A stretch of 64,000 bases of DNA, from positions 62,001 through 126,000 of the forward strand of contig JAWDGP010008080.1 of the NCBI GenBank assembly GCA_033675545.1, read 5' to 3'. Source of the stretch: Elysia crispata (lineage: Eukaryota; Mollusca; Gastropoda; Plakobranchidae). How positions within the stretch are numbered: the first letter of the stretch is position 1; each line of letters begins with the position of its first letter. Below, in pieces: positions 1 to 13,100 of the stretch. A program made the translations under genes and the position numbers. The notes under the pieces are model-generated. The model saw only the letters and a program-made list of their open reading frames with translations. It did not search any database and was not told where the DNA came from.

Positions 1-105
1 ATCCCATTAAACTACAAGTTTTGATTTCCTCTCGAAACATTCAATTGTCATTGTGAGTTGGGCCAATATTTGCAATTTTGCCAAAAAAAAGGAGTTTTAG
101 TATTT
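1..105 (+). repeat. Dispersed repeat, copy 1 (partial)
   Basis: The first ~95 bases closely match 6281-6372. Both share blocks around ATCCCATTAAACTACA, GAAACATTCAATTGT and GGGCCAATAT, with scattered substitutions and a small insertion in the later copy. The repeat runs off the left edge of the window, so its true length is unknown. Confidence 0.65.
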
Positions 106-383
106 TCTTTTTAAACTCTGATATATATGTTGCCACTATGGTTGAAAAAGGCACCTTTTGAGAATGAATCATTCATATATACATCTTTCTGCACTCTTAC
201 TCCTGGGCCACTATATCTTCTCCAGGGGATAAATCTAGACATCTTCTTCTGCTACAGCTCTAGATTAAATAGATCTTCACTTCATTGCATTGCAGAACAC
301 TACACTACAATCTAATTCAGACCATTTCAATTATTTGTTAAATTTTTAATACTAATACTATAAGTGTCTACTGACGCAGTGCC

Positions 384-491
384 TATTCCCAAGCAGTGTT
401 GGGAATAGTAGAATTTGCTTATTCCCAACCAGTGTTGGGAGTAGTCAGGTATGCTTATTCTCAACAGGTGTTCTCTAGTCACGTGACCCAT
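384..491. repeat. Tandem 36-nt hairpin repeats
   Basis: Three 36-nt units start at 384, 420 and 456. The first contains a perfect 9-bp stem (TATTCCCAA / TTGGGAATA) around a 6-nt loop. The second has one stem mismatch and the third is degenerate. A perfect 10-bp palindrome, GTCACGTGAC, follows at 478-487. The function is unknown; the hairpins may be remnants of a foldback repeat. Confidence 0.7.
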
Positions 492-1341
492 CTATGTCCA
501 GTAAAGCTGGGTTCGAACAATCTATTTTTAGGCATCAGAACCTGGAATTGACATTTGGGGTAGCTTCCGTGAATATTTTGAAGTACATGAAGAACCTATG
601 TGTTTTCTTGCTCACTTCAGTACATTATGAGGATACCTGATTTTCTGTATTTTACCTATTTTCAGTATTTCAAAAAGTAGACAGATACCTCAGAACAACT
701 TGATCTGTCATTCCAAACTCCTTTCATGTGAAAATTTGTCTCCAAAACCCAGCGCTTATCAATCTCCAACTCTTAATGCTAGATCTAGACTCTAGGTCTG
801 CATTGAGATTGTGGCCACAAATTTCTTTTTAGCTAGGTGTAAATTCAGTCTAAAATCGATTTTCAAATGTAATGAATTAAAAAAGACAATTTTTAATCCT
901 TTTAAAAGGAAATTTGGTCTAAGAGAAGTAAAATGAACTGTTTGGCTCTGAAATATCACAGACTTAACACATAACAAGTTCCACCTATAGATCTCATTAA
1001 GATTGTTAATAAAATATAGCTAGAATTCTTCAATTGTTTTCAGAAACGGTTTCCTTTTATCTTTTTTATCTGTTGTATGTTGCAACTCAATTTTGAAATA
1101 ATATTTGTTTTGAATGCGTGTTTCACGTAAATACATAGGCCTATAGAACTTTTCATTCCCCAGGGTTTTCTGCATTATGTGCCATTTTGCTGTTGATGCT
1201 GTCGAAATTCAGTTAAATTGTTAATTATATGTTGCAAATGAATTCTAATGTGTTTGCTTTTCTTGTGATGTTTAATGTTAATTTGAGGTTGATGTCCTTT
1301 TACATGTATTTAGACCCCAACTTTTGCTTGACACACACACA

Positions 1342-1344
<3 letters not shown>
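492..1344. other. Non-coding stretch, no gene recognised
   Basis: This stretch is AT-rich with no reading frame that resembles a known protein and no paired splice signals around a coding block. The only short ORF, on the minus strand near 792-977, has no recognisable composition. Confidence 0.5.
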
Positions 1345-1424
<80 letters not shown>

Positions 1425-1430
1425 CCTCTC
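1345..1430. repeat. (CT)n microsatellite
   Basis: A nearly pure CT run follows a short AC run (1331-1343) and ends in CCTCCCTCTC. It yields a spurious Leu/Ser ORF. Confidence 0.97.
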
Positions 1431-2855
1431 TTATAGAATGCCTTTGCTTTTTGTGCTAATATATTAATTGATAAGCTGTTTTTCGTTTGGGGTCTTTGTA
1501 TTTTTTAGCCCTAAGTTGTGCCTGATGGGGGCAGTGAAAGGTTAAAATGTAATCTTTTAGCCTCTAACTTGTACCTGGCGCAGCTTCTGTCACTCACTCT
1601 CTGATACACACACAACCAAGCATCTCTCATCACGCGCACACACACAGCCACACACAAGTCCTACAGTGAAAAAAACTGTACTCATCTAAATAAGTGTAGA
1701 AAGCACATTTTGTTCAGAAAGTTAGCTTATCATGAAAACAATTACCAGGGCAGCTTGTAAACAAAGAGAAAGTGTTAGTAACTTGATATAAACGGATGAT
1801 ATGAAGGAAAATCATATAGACCAGATCACGTCAAGTGTCATCTATGATCCATCAATAATAAAAGATGTAATTTAAACTCATTTCTGTCACAAGTTAACAA
1901 TGAATGAGACCATAATGTGTCATGACTATTGGAAAATTATGGCGCTTATATATACATTGAAAATGTATGTCTAGTCTTTTTAGTGAGTTATCGGCTTTGA
2001 TTATCAAAGTAATGAATTTATATAAACTATAAAAAAAAAAAAAAAATACAGTATCATATATATCTCTTATCATATCTTAAAACACTAAACTAACGTAAAC
2101 AGTCTGAAGTCTTACTGAAGTGTGTATTACGAAATTCAAGAGAAAAGTTCAATTACCTTTCTGTTATGTATAATGTTCCTTTACCAATATCGAGTGTTCC
2201 AACTGAGGCAGCAACACTATGCTCAGTGTGCTGTATGCCATCTTCAGGGATCACATATGCTATTAAATTTACCATGATAGAATATTGAGTAGCTTGGCCT
2301 CTAATCTGGATACGATAGAATGTAGAAGACTAACTCTAAGACAAATTTAACTGGATTTAAATGTATGGGAATTCGAAATTTTTTCAAGAATCTTAGAAAG
2401 TAAAGATCGATTATTGTAGATCTAAGTAGAATAATAGCCTTATCTAGATTTTCAACTTCGTGCTTTGAAATAGATTCTAGATTTATCAATTAATATCTAG
2501 ATCTAGATTATAATCTTCCCAGAAGTTAAAGCATCCAGATTTCCTGAACAGCGTCAAACTCACGTTTCGACTTCTGATGTCTAGTTTCGATTTCCGAAGC
2601 AGAACCATGAACGAACTCAAAACCCCACTGAACAAATGCCAGAACCATAACATTAAAACAGGTTTAAAATCTACTGCATTAATAAGATGTTAAAAATATA
2701 TTGACACAAACTTTGTATTTTTTTTATCATATTTCAAACGTTTTTTTTACTATAACAGCTAAATTTTCTAACCTGTTTGTTGATAATTAGTGTCTTATTA
2801 TTAATAAGAAATATATTATTATTCTTAAAATTATGACTTTGTAAATTTCATTGTG

Positions 2856-2860
<5 letters not shown>
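1431..2860. other. Non-coding stretch, no gene recognised
   Basis: AT-rich sequence with A-runs and short CA tracts (1605-1655). No coding exon or RNA gene can be supported. TCTAGATCTAGAT-type palindromes occur near 2495. Confidence 0.5.

Positions 2861-2914
<54 letters not shown>
2861..2914. repeat. (CT)n microsatellite
   Basis: About 27 uninterrupted CT units in AT-rich non-coding DNA. Confidence 0.97.
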
Positions 2915-2918
<4 letters not shown>

Positions 2919-3895
2919 GAGCAAAACAAAACAAAAAAAATTTGCAGAGGAATAGTGCTTTCAGGGAATTTAAAACGTATCTTTAAAAAATTAAGCATTT
3001 TAAAAGTTCTTTAAACAGATTGGCAGCGTAATTTTTCAAATTTTTACAGGGTTTATTAACAAGACAATAGATAATAATAATATAAATTTGATCGGCCAAC
3101 CATAACCTAGATCAAAACCTAGAATTTTCCATACCTAGGCCTCATAATATTAACGACAAAATTATATAAAATGTATTTTTTTTTTTAAACGTATAAACTA
3201 CATTAGCCCACTTTGAAAAACTGAAAACCTTATGGCGACGAGAAAATTGCAAGGCTAGAATTTTTAGTTGTTTTTTTTTTAAGTACTTGTTATTGCTTGC
3301 TGTCCTTACATGATTAACAAAAAATGTGACCTGTTGATAAATGTGACATTAACATTTTAATGTAAATAATACACAGAGATTTACAAACAGATCACAAACA
3401 TAAATTGTCCTAAAGCGCCGTTTCAAGTGTTACTGATTTGGCCGACATATCCTGCCATGCGAGACAAGGAAAAGCACACTGAACAGCGGTGTATTGCTCT
3501 TTCCTGTTCATTAAAATAATAAAAAAAAATATTAAACAAAAAAACAAAAACAAAAAAAAAACTAGGGACTCGAGACTTCTCAAAGACCTAGCAATCTTAT
3601 GCCACTTTCCAGCCTCATCTAGATGGTAAGATCATAACCGTCATTAAGGTAAAGGAAGAATAATTTAGACATTTCTGTTTCCTCCGGATTCTATAAAATC
3701 CTTATGAAATAGTAATTTAATTTAAACATAAGGGTCCAATAGGCCTAAATCAATTTGTGCAATTGTTTAAAGACCGAATTTGTTAAACTCTATCGCATAT
3801 CACACTCGATTATCGGTCTATTATCTGTAGATTGGACTAAACGTGCTAGTCTAGTTTGAAAGAATTCACAACCGGTATTCCAGCTTGAGGAGGCT
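2915..3895. other. Non-coding stretch, no gene recognised
   Basis: AT-rich sequence with several A and T homopolymers. No reading frame or RNA gene is supported. Confidence 0.5.
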
Positions 3896-3896
3896 T

Positions 3897-4335
<439 letters not shown>

Positions 4336-4535
4336 AAATTGAATGTCGAAGTGGAGCTTTTTGAATAGTTGCAAAGCACCGTAAAAAAAAAAAAAGCTCC
4401 GCTACAAAATTTACCAAACAAAACAAAGCACGTAAGCTTTTCGCTTTACCCTTTCATCAGACACCAAAGGAAGATAAGAAATTAAAGAAACTATACTGTG
4501 AAAGAGAATAACGGTAGAGAATAGGTAAGAGAAAG

Positions 4536-4540
<5 letters not shown>

Positions 4541-4579
<39 letters not shown>
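4541..4579. repeat. (GA)n microsatellite
   Basis: About 19 GA units inside a longer purine-rich stretch (roughly 4500-4640). Confidence 0.95.
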
Positions 4580-4580
<1 letters not shown>

Positions 4581-4885
4581 CAGACAGATACAGACAGAGA
4601 AAGTGAAAGAGGGGGGAGGGAAAATGCGAGAAAGGAATAGGCTGATTGTACAAACTAACACATGAGTAAAAAGAAATAAAGGGTAATGAAAAGATACACA
4701 GAAAAGAAAAACGTTGATTCCCCTGTGAAAAGAAAAATCAATGCCAATAGATGAAAGGAAATTTCTAGATAAACTTTCCGGGAAAATTTTTTACACTAAT
4801 TAAGTAATTTAAGAACAATTGCCAGGAAACATTATTCCAGAAAGCACATAATTTATGTTTAAGGAACTTATCTGTTAGCTACCAC

Positions 4886-4889
<4 letters not shown>

Positions 4890-4953
<64 letters not shown>
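4890..4953. repeat. (GA)n microsatellite upstream of the first beta-subunit gene
   Basis: About 32 GA units lie directly upstream of a palindromic E-box and a TATA-like sequence, 130 bp before the start codon at 5083. GA arrays at promoters can bind GAGA-type factors in other animals; whether this one does is inference. Confidence 0.95.
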
Positions 4954-4954
<1 letters not shown>

Positions 4955-4955
<1 letters not shown>

Positions 4956-4974
4956 TCACGTGATCTTTATATAT
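4955..4974 (+). promoter_or_regulatory. Candidate E-box and TATA-like core promoter
   Basis: GTCACGTGAT (4955-4964) contains the palindrome TCACGTGA, an E-box resembling the CLEAR/USF/MITF type. It is followed by TTTATATAT (4966-4974). A start site about 25-30 nt downstream would leave a 5'UTR of roughly 80 nt before the ATG at 5083. This is positional inference; an upstream non-coding exon cannot be excluded. Confidence 0.35.
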
Positions 4975-5082
4975 CATTTGATTAGAGTTACCTGCCATAG
5001 TTATCCATTGCTCAATGCTCGAAAGTTAGAAGGCATCCGGGTATTTTACAAGGTTAGAGTCTCCTTGCAAGCCAGCGTCAAA

Positions 5083-5182
5083 ATGGAGAAACCAACTATC
5101 AAACAACGTTTTGAGGGCTTTGGAAAATTTATCTACAATAGTGAGACCAATCAAGTTTTAGGAAGGAGTGGCCGCAGTTGGG
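5083..5182 (+). CDS. ATP1B: Beta subunit 1, exon 1: start and cytoplasmic tail
   Basis: The ATG is chosen because the frame opens directly into the conserved tail IKQRFEGFGKFIYN...LGRSGRSW. The longer upstream frame from 4960 is not family-like. The donor is G|GTACGT, phase 1. Confidence 0.93.
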
Positions 5183-7152
5183 GTACGTATTTTTCAATAT
5201 ATTTTCTATATCACTGACAGATGTGGGTCCAGCTATTCTCAACCGTCCTTAGTTTTCGTTAAAACTTGCATAAAACATTAACGTTCATTTTAATTTTTTT
5301 ATTCCCCTCTCGAGAGTTAGAAATACTTGATTAAACACGGCGGTGCACTTTATCTGTACGTTCTGGACGGATTTCTGCGCATAATCATTTCAGAGCAATC
5401 TAAATTTAGTCTTCGTAACTTTTCAAAGTAAAAGCTGATTTCTCAATAAATTCATTGTAAACCGGTTTCTTGATTAATGTGAATGGTAGGCCTATTTAAT
5501 TCTGAAAAATAATAAAAATGAAACCATCACCCATTGACTGAGTCATAATTTGAAGTCGAACCTTATCTCACATAAATCGACCACTTAATTCTCAGGACAG
5601 TGGAGTTACAGAGTCAAATTAACAACATTCAACAACTAATTATTTTTAATGACCTTTCCTCTGTCTTACTTATAACCTTGAAGTTAGACTTGTATGATCT
5701 TACCACTGGCATTGAAATTGGCTGAAAAGAAAGAGATAGTTATCAAAGCCAATTTCTGATGTCTCATTAGGTTGTTGAGAGAGACTCAGACTGTTGCGGT
5801 GAAAAATTGCTGAGCAACTAAATTCTATCCTTGGTAGGACTTCCGATTGGCTAAGTTATGATGAGGTAGATCAAGTTCTTTTTGGCATGGGCGAGTTTGA
5901 TATATATGCTGAACACAAATATGATTTTATTTGTTGCAAATAAAAATACTTTTCAGGATTAGAAGCATTTTGGTCTTGCACTATTTATTGATGTATGTTC
6001 CAGTTCAATGTATCAAATGCTTTTGCCTGCTCCGCTTATTCTTGCCCCGGCCAGCTAGCATCTACCCACTGCAGTCCCAGCGCATGCGCACAATTCGGAA
6101 GGAGGGGGCACTGCTTTCTGATTGCGAAAATGGGTCTCATTGCAGATATCGGCCCAACTCGCCCTAACCTTTAAAATGGTACATTCCTTAATGAATTTGA
6201 TATGCTGAAAACGAATATGAAGATTTTATTCGTCGCAAATTATTACTTTTCAAGATAGAAGCATTTTTATGTTGCTCTAAAATCCCATTAAACTACATGT
6301 TTTGATTTCGTCGGGAAACATTCAATTGTGAAGCCTGAGGTAAGATGGGCCAATATCTGCAATTTTACCTGAAAATGAAGATATAGATCTAGATGAGAGG
6401 TCTCATTTGTCATAATCGATCCCATTTGATTGTTACATACATGTACTGTACTAATTGTTTAATCGTGGCGGTTTTCACGACCAAAAAAGCAATTTATCTA
6501 GATGAGTGACACATTTTAAATCAAGGAATAGTTTTCTACAGGAGTTGGACCAATATCTGCAAATTAACTGAGGGTTTTTAATTGAATTCCTTGTTACACA
6601 ATGATTTATACTTAATTGAGGTATACAAAAACCAAGCCCAATCTTCTGCTATAGCCCGATCAAAAATTCAAACAAAGCTGTCTTTAGTATAATAAAGGTA
6701 CTGTACCCATTCGGAAGTCCTTCCCCATAAAATATTGCCGACTTTATTTTCCCTAACACATAGAACTAGAAACAAAGGCATCTCTTTAAAGAAGCATTTG
6801 TTAATAATTTGCAATGATACACACGATAATACATACAGTGGGCTAGATTATTCCTTGACTTACACTCTCTCTACCTTTTTGCTCGTATGTCTCTTTCACA
6901 CACACACAAGCATGATTCATTGATTGCCCTTTCAAATGAACAGGTGAATAAAACTAAATTGAAAAAATGCAATCTGGCTAACCCTAACCGTATTCCAGTT
7001 TTGGACATTTTCAAAGATTAAAAAAAAAGGTGAATCATCGTAAATTGGTTTGAGATAGGAAAAAAATTAGTCGAAACTAAACTATTGATGATAAAATTGT
7101 AGATTGTTAAGCCAGTTTACAAATAAATCTCATCAGAGCAAATAACAATATT

Positions 7153-7194
<42 letters not shown>

Positions 7195-10100
7195 TGAACG
7201 CGCTGATTACGCCAGGTACATTTGCTCTTAACCAATAATTCTATATTTGTATAGGTGTTTGGGAATATAAGTATGGGCCTTATTTTTCTGAGTGTTCAGG
7301 AAATTTCTTTGAGAGAGGAAAGAATTAGACAAAATAAAACTATTTAAGATATAATTTCATAGATTGTTTAGGCCTTTTAAGAATAAATCTCATGGGAGCA
7401 AATAAAAATACAGTCCATTCAAGAGGTTGTATTGAGTTCGTTGTTAGTGTCTTCAAATCAAAGGCAGAAACCAAGTGTCACCAATGTGACCTTCCTCTGG
7501 AGCAACTAAAATGGGGGCAGAATTTTCACTTATCAAAACAAAAAGGGAGCAATTTAACAAGAATGTTTGGCTAATTTTATAGAATCCAAATTTGTATGGT
7601 TCGATCATTCATCAAGTGCAAATGAATGCATGTGTACAGAGATGTCATTTTTCATGCAGTCGGGCAATTCTCAAATTGGCAGTAAAGTTAATATAAAGTG
7701 GAAAAATGTGGATATGAGAAAAAAAATATAAACTTGCTGTTAAATAGAATCAAGTACAAAAAAGGCGATCTCAGTACTCAAAACAGTTTGGTTTAGAAGA
7801 GTAATTTCCCCTGACAATTCCGTTGAAGCATGAGCAAACAAAGCAGATTTAATAAAAAACTGAATATGCGAGTAGGTGTGCGTGTGTGTGGAATGGGGTG
7901 AAAAAAGTTCAGGCAAAATTTTCAGACTTGGGAGCATCTTAGCGTATAGTCATGATTTCATGCAAGGCAGCCACAATGCACATTTCAGCACTTAATTGTG
8001 GGAATTCATAGCCTTCATCAGGAGTTAGAAGATGTGTGATGTCCCTGTTCATTAAGTTGACAACTTAGAATGAATACTCCCTTTGTTTTGTCAAGATTGC
8101 ACAGGGCAAAGGTATCTCGTATATATTTCAGTGCAGTCAGGCCTAGTACTGACACCATTAAATAATGCTAGAGATTTTTGCAGTCTCTGTTGTTTTGTTG
8201 GTTATTTTTTTTATAATGTTTTACTTTTTTAAAATTTTAAACTGAAAACAATGTGAAAATAATGCTTATTGCAGTATGAATTTAAATCAGAATATTCTTT
8301 AAAACTTGCAAGCTATTCAAAATTAATTTTAAATGGTTTTATTCAAGTTTATTAAAAGTCAAAATCAAAAGTGCCTCAGTTTAAGAATTTTAAGGTGAGT
8401 TCACCATTATTCTTGAATCATTGAATTATCCCACTTTGTGATCCAAAAGAATGGCATTTCTTTCTTGATAGTTCAAAGGATAGCCTGAGGTATATTTGGT
8501 GCTCTATACCTAAGATTAATAGACACTGTTCGTTTACAAGAAGCATGAACATATCAACATTGTATTAAAACTTCTTAAATATGATGAATTCAAATGGATC
8601 ATCTGTGGTGATTTCCAAGTGGTCAATTTCTGCTTGGTAAATAAGGCTGATACTTTAAATTTCCTTCCTTTATCTGCCTCTCTGACTTCAGAGCTAAAGA
8701 CAGACAGTGAGACGCTATGTACAAAAGGAATGGCTAGTAAGAATGAGCCTGACTAAATGAAATAAACATGAATGAAACACTGGTCGAACTTGAAAAAATT
8801 GTGTTTCCTTTTCTGTATATTATGCTGGGCTTTATGAAACAATTTGTGAAAATACTTAACAGGGCTGGTGGCTGGTTCAAATCCCTGTGAGAAGAATTCT
8901 TTGGGGTAACCTATGAACTGAAACCAGACTGTAACTGTCACTGTGTTGGAAACCAAAGTTCTCAGAGGTTCAGCAAACATAATTTAACCCTGAGTAATTA
9001 TGGCGTCTTGACAAGACCAACCAATCCCCCCAAAAAATTGTATGTTAAGGTATATAAACGTTATAAATTAATTCTTGGCATTTGGATCTTTATTCCTCTT
9101 TACTGCAAACGATCTTAGAAAATAGAACGAGTCAGAAATGTAAATACTAGTAAAAACTAGACCTGAGACAAGTCATCAAGCCTATCAGTTTGAATATAGA
9201 TATATTAAATTGGTAGGTAAAAGCGTGTTTATTGGGCAGATTGTTTCAACAGAAGTTCATTATTTTGAGACATCTTGTCTTTGCAGTAGAGAGCTTGTGA
9301 ATTTTTTTTTGTAATGGCTGTTGTATTATAATATTATAATAGTTGATTTATTTTAAATACATAGTAACATGCAAGTGCTGATTCCCCTATCTGGAGACTT
9401 GCTGTACCCAGCGTCATTGCTCTGAGTTTACTTATTTTAGGAAAATATTGAGAGAAAACAATAGCTCTAGTGGATGTAGCTTCCTTTTTTTTTTTTTTTT
9501 AAGGAATTGTGGAGAGATAACACTGGGACAAGTAGACCCCAAACCCAATCCCAGCTGGTGACAGTAAATACCTGTAACTCAAAACTACATGACAATTTCC
9601 CTTTTGGCTACATTAAGTCGTATTTCATTAAGTTGGAAGGTTGTTTCGAAGTGGATGGGCTGAATCTCATAGATTTCCCCCCCCTTTTTTTTTGTGAAAA
9701 CATAATTCTATTAATCCTTCCTCCCCCTTTTTTCAGCTGAAATCGGAATCTTTTACATCATTTACTATGCTTGTTTGGCTGGCTTCTTTGCTGCAACATT
9801 GGCTGTGTTCAACCAAACCTTGGATTCTGACAACCCTAAGCTGCAGGGCAGCGCTAGTTTATTGAAAGGCAATCCTGGTAAGTGTTTTCTTTTGTATTTA
9901 GGCTAATCTCTGTTTCTAAGAACAATTCTATATAAAGCTCTCTTTGCATTTAAAGCGGTTTTGTTTGATATATGAATAAAACTAATTTGCACTCTATTAA
10001 TATTAAACCCTCAAAATATCTTTGTTCCTGCCAAATTTCTTCAAACTGGGCATTGATGAGATTTAATAGCTTTGGGTGCAAGAACATGTTTGTATGTTAT

Positions 10101-13100
10101 GATATAACAAGGAATACACCTCACAATCTTTTGTCATTCGTTAAGTATATTATAAAGGCTTTTTATCAGTTGAAGTTTTTTCTGCACAAATTAGGCTATT
10201 TCATGCTTATTTATTATTTTGAAATGGTTTTGAATTTTTTTTTCAATAGAAGATAAATTCTTTAATTTTTGTCATTTTATTAATGATCGCTTTGTAGCTG
10301 GTTCAGTGAGAGGCAGCAGGTACAAATTACCAAGTTTATCTCGATAAGTAGTATTCATATGGGAAAGTTCTATTAAAAAATTTATGTAAAAATCTTGTAA
10401 AACTAAAATTTTCATGATTTTCTCATCAGGTATGGGGTTCCAACCTATGCCAGATATAGAGACAACATTGATTTATTCAACCAAAGAAGGCAGAGAAGAA
10501 TATGTAAAGAGTGTCAAGAAGGTTTTGGATGGTAATTTTGTTCCAGAATACTACTTTTTATCAAATTTCAGATTTTTTTTTTTCAGTTCCCGGTAGATCA
10601 CTCCAACTTCAGCTGCTTTTTACTCAAAAGCATCACAGGGCCTTCTTGTTGAGGAATATTTTGTCAGAGTTGCCAAACCTCACGATTTTTTCCTTAGACT
10701 CACAAAAATTAGCTTAATCTCACACTGTCCCGAAAGTTTAGCAGATCTCATTAATCTTTATTATTTTCTACATGTACTTTAAGTGTATTTTAATATATTC
10801 TGTGACAAGTTTCACAAAACAAATCATGGAGAAAGAAACCTAAAGTTAATGTGATAATACATTGTAACTAATGGAAATTAATAACAGGTTCAGGTATATA
10901 ATCTCTTAGTATTAAACGTGGCACACAAAAAATGTTGCTTGGCTTTATTGGCATGTGGCGCATCATCTCAGTAAAAAAAAAATTGAAATCACACCCCAAA
11001 AAATTTTTGGGGGTTGGTAACTCTGTATTGTAATAAAATGCACAAACTATGAGTTGATAGAAACATCTTTGGTTTGACTAAGGTACAGATTTTAATCATA
11101 ACCTGTCAACAGCGATTCAAGTTTTTATGAACATTTGCTCAGAGATACTATCGGCACTATTTCGATTATGAAATTAAAACTTGATAGATTTTGGAATCAT
11201 TTATGATTTTAGCCTGGGGCCTCATCCTCAAGATAGCCAGATAGAAAGAAAGAAAAAGGAGTTGCCTTGGGGTTATCCACTGGCATAACCCAGGACAATG
11301 AGAAAGTCATAGAGGTAAAGAGGGTTGCTTTAGGTTTACCCACTGAAGTAATCTAAGCATAGAAGCTGGTTGCAACCTCTGCTATTAACGGATAAAAATA
11401 AAAAAGTTTAGTAATATGGACCTCTGTTGAGAATGTCATCCAGGAGAAAATATGGAATAACTCATTTGTCTAAGTTCCATGAATTTTTTCTTTCTAAACT
11501 TTTTAACAACACATATAGGCAATTAAATGGGGATGAGAATTTTCTGTTAATCACTAAATGGACATTTTATTTTCATTATATCTTGCCCTGATGACTGACA
11601 AAATTTTATCCAAAAAGTTTAACTTGCTTCACACTTGTGTGTAAAATTTTACGGAATTAGAAAGAGTGAAAAGATAATTGTATGGCGTACGAGATTTTCC
11701 ATCATTGAACAACAGTTCATGGGAAAGGATAAAACCAGGCGACATGTTTTATCTATATTGTTTCTTTTTGTTTATTATTTTTATTCTAATTTGCAGTATG
11801 AAGATTTGTAATTGAATGGAAACCGTCCAACATATTGGTGCCAAGCTGTTTACTTTATCTTCATTTGTCTAAAAAACATTTCTCTTCATCTTCACATCCA
11901 AAGGTCATAGGTATTTTCATCAAAGGCTTATTCTTTATTCTTCATCTGATATCTAAGAGAGATAAAAACTTTTAATATTTTTTTTTGTTCGAGACATATA
12001 TGGCATTGTTCAAATCTATTGATTAATAAGATGGATTTGGAAATCCCACTCAAAAGTAAATCTATATCTATTATGGAAAACCGGACATGGCATGAGACCA
12101 TAATTAGCCTTTAGAAGGTTATTTTCATTCCAAAGCAAAGAATTACACAGTCCATGCCGGCTTAAAGCATAAACATGCTTGAGTGCGAAGTAGACATTAC
12201 TGCCCAGATTTTCGTGTAGAAAAATTCCCCAGTTATTTCCTTTTCCCATTAGACGTGATTGCGTGAACATGTGCACTTGTTTTTGATTTTGACAAAACAA
12301 TCAATTGGAAAAAAATATGACATAAAAGATCTGTTGATTAGTCGCTTATGAATAAAGTAAAGGTAAACTAGATCTAGATCTGGTTGACATAATTTTAATG
12401 GAATCAAATATCAAGGCAGGTAAGAAAACAAACATGAAGAAAACAAAAGATGTGGACAAGGTAGTTGAAAACATGAAAATAAAGAGTAATTTGGTGTGGG
12501 GGAGAAGTTAGGTGTTGGGAAGGGTTGAGGCCAGTTTTATTTTGTTGAAAAAAAAAAAATTGGTGAGAAAGTTTTGCATAGCTTTGCTTAGGCAAAATCA
12601 GCCAGGCAACACTGTGTAGATCTCCATCTTTTGCATTCTTTGTATCTCTGCTGCAGTGTAGACTGTTTGAATTTGAATGGGTCATTATTGACTGTCTTAA
12701 TATAGCTTGATTGAAACTGAAGTTACTGTGCTTAAAAACATATAATTTATTTAGCAAAAATTTGGTAAGAACTTTTAAGTGTGCTTGAGTCGGAAATGGC
12801 TTTTATGCCAGCATGCTTAAAGCAGGCACGGAAGCAGGCACGGACTGTGTAGATCTAGATCTAAATTCTAAGTTATAGAATTTTTTTTTAACACTTTTGT
12901 GGAGCTAAGTTAGAAGTTCAAGACTTAATGTTCATTGATCATGATTATTCAAATAAAGATAAGAGCAGCACACAGAGTGTAAGGTATGCCTTAAGTCAAT
13001 ATAATTTGAATAAATCATTTTGGAAAGGTTTGTGATATTTATAACAGTGTATCCTTTTTCTCAACAGAATATTATAAAGCTTATAATAAATCACTTGGTG

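Larger units (their letters stand above)
5183..9736 (+). other. Intron 1 of beta subunit 1
   Basis: This 4.55-kb intron holds two copies of a dispersed repeat (5890-5980 and 6190-6375) and a tRNA-Asn-headed SINE-like pair (7040-7414). No nested gene is visible. Confidence 0.7.

Noticed and set aside
4960..5082. Upstream in-frame ATG for beta subunit 1
   Set aside because: The extra 41 residues have no family resemblance, and the region contains the TATA/E-box candidate. The ATG at 5083 gives the expected tail length.
7152..7219. Functional tRNA-Asn gene
   Set aside because: The D-loop GG is missing, the anticodon stem has a mismatch and the acceptor has a mismatch. The adjoining repeat points to a SINE or pseudogene.
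8868..8895. B-box-like GGTTCAAATCCC suggesting another tRNA or SINE
   Set aside because: No matching A box, anticodon arm or pairing T stem was found around it.
12016..12757. Minus-strand ORFs of 94 and 117 codons in intron 3 of beta subunit 1
   Set aside because: No domain, codon bias or splice context was found; length is within chance for frames in this region.
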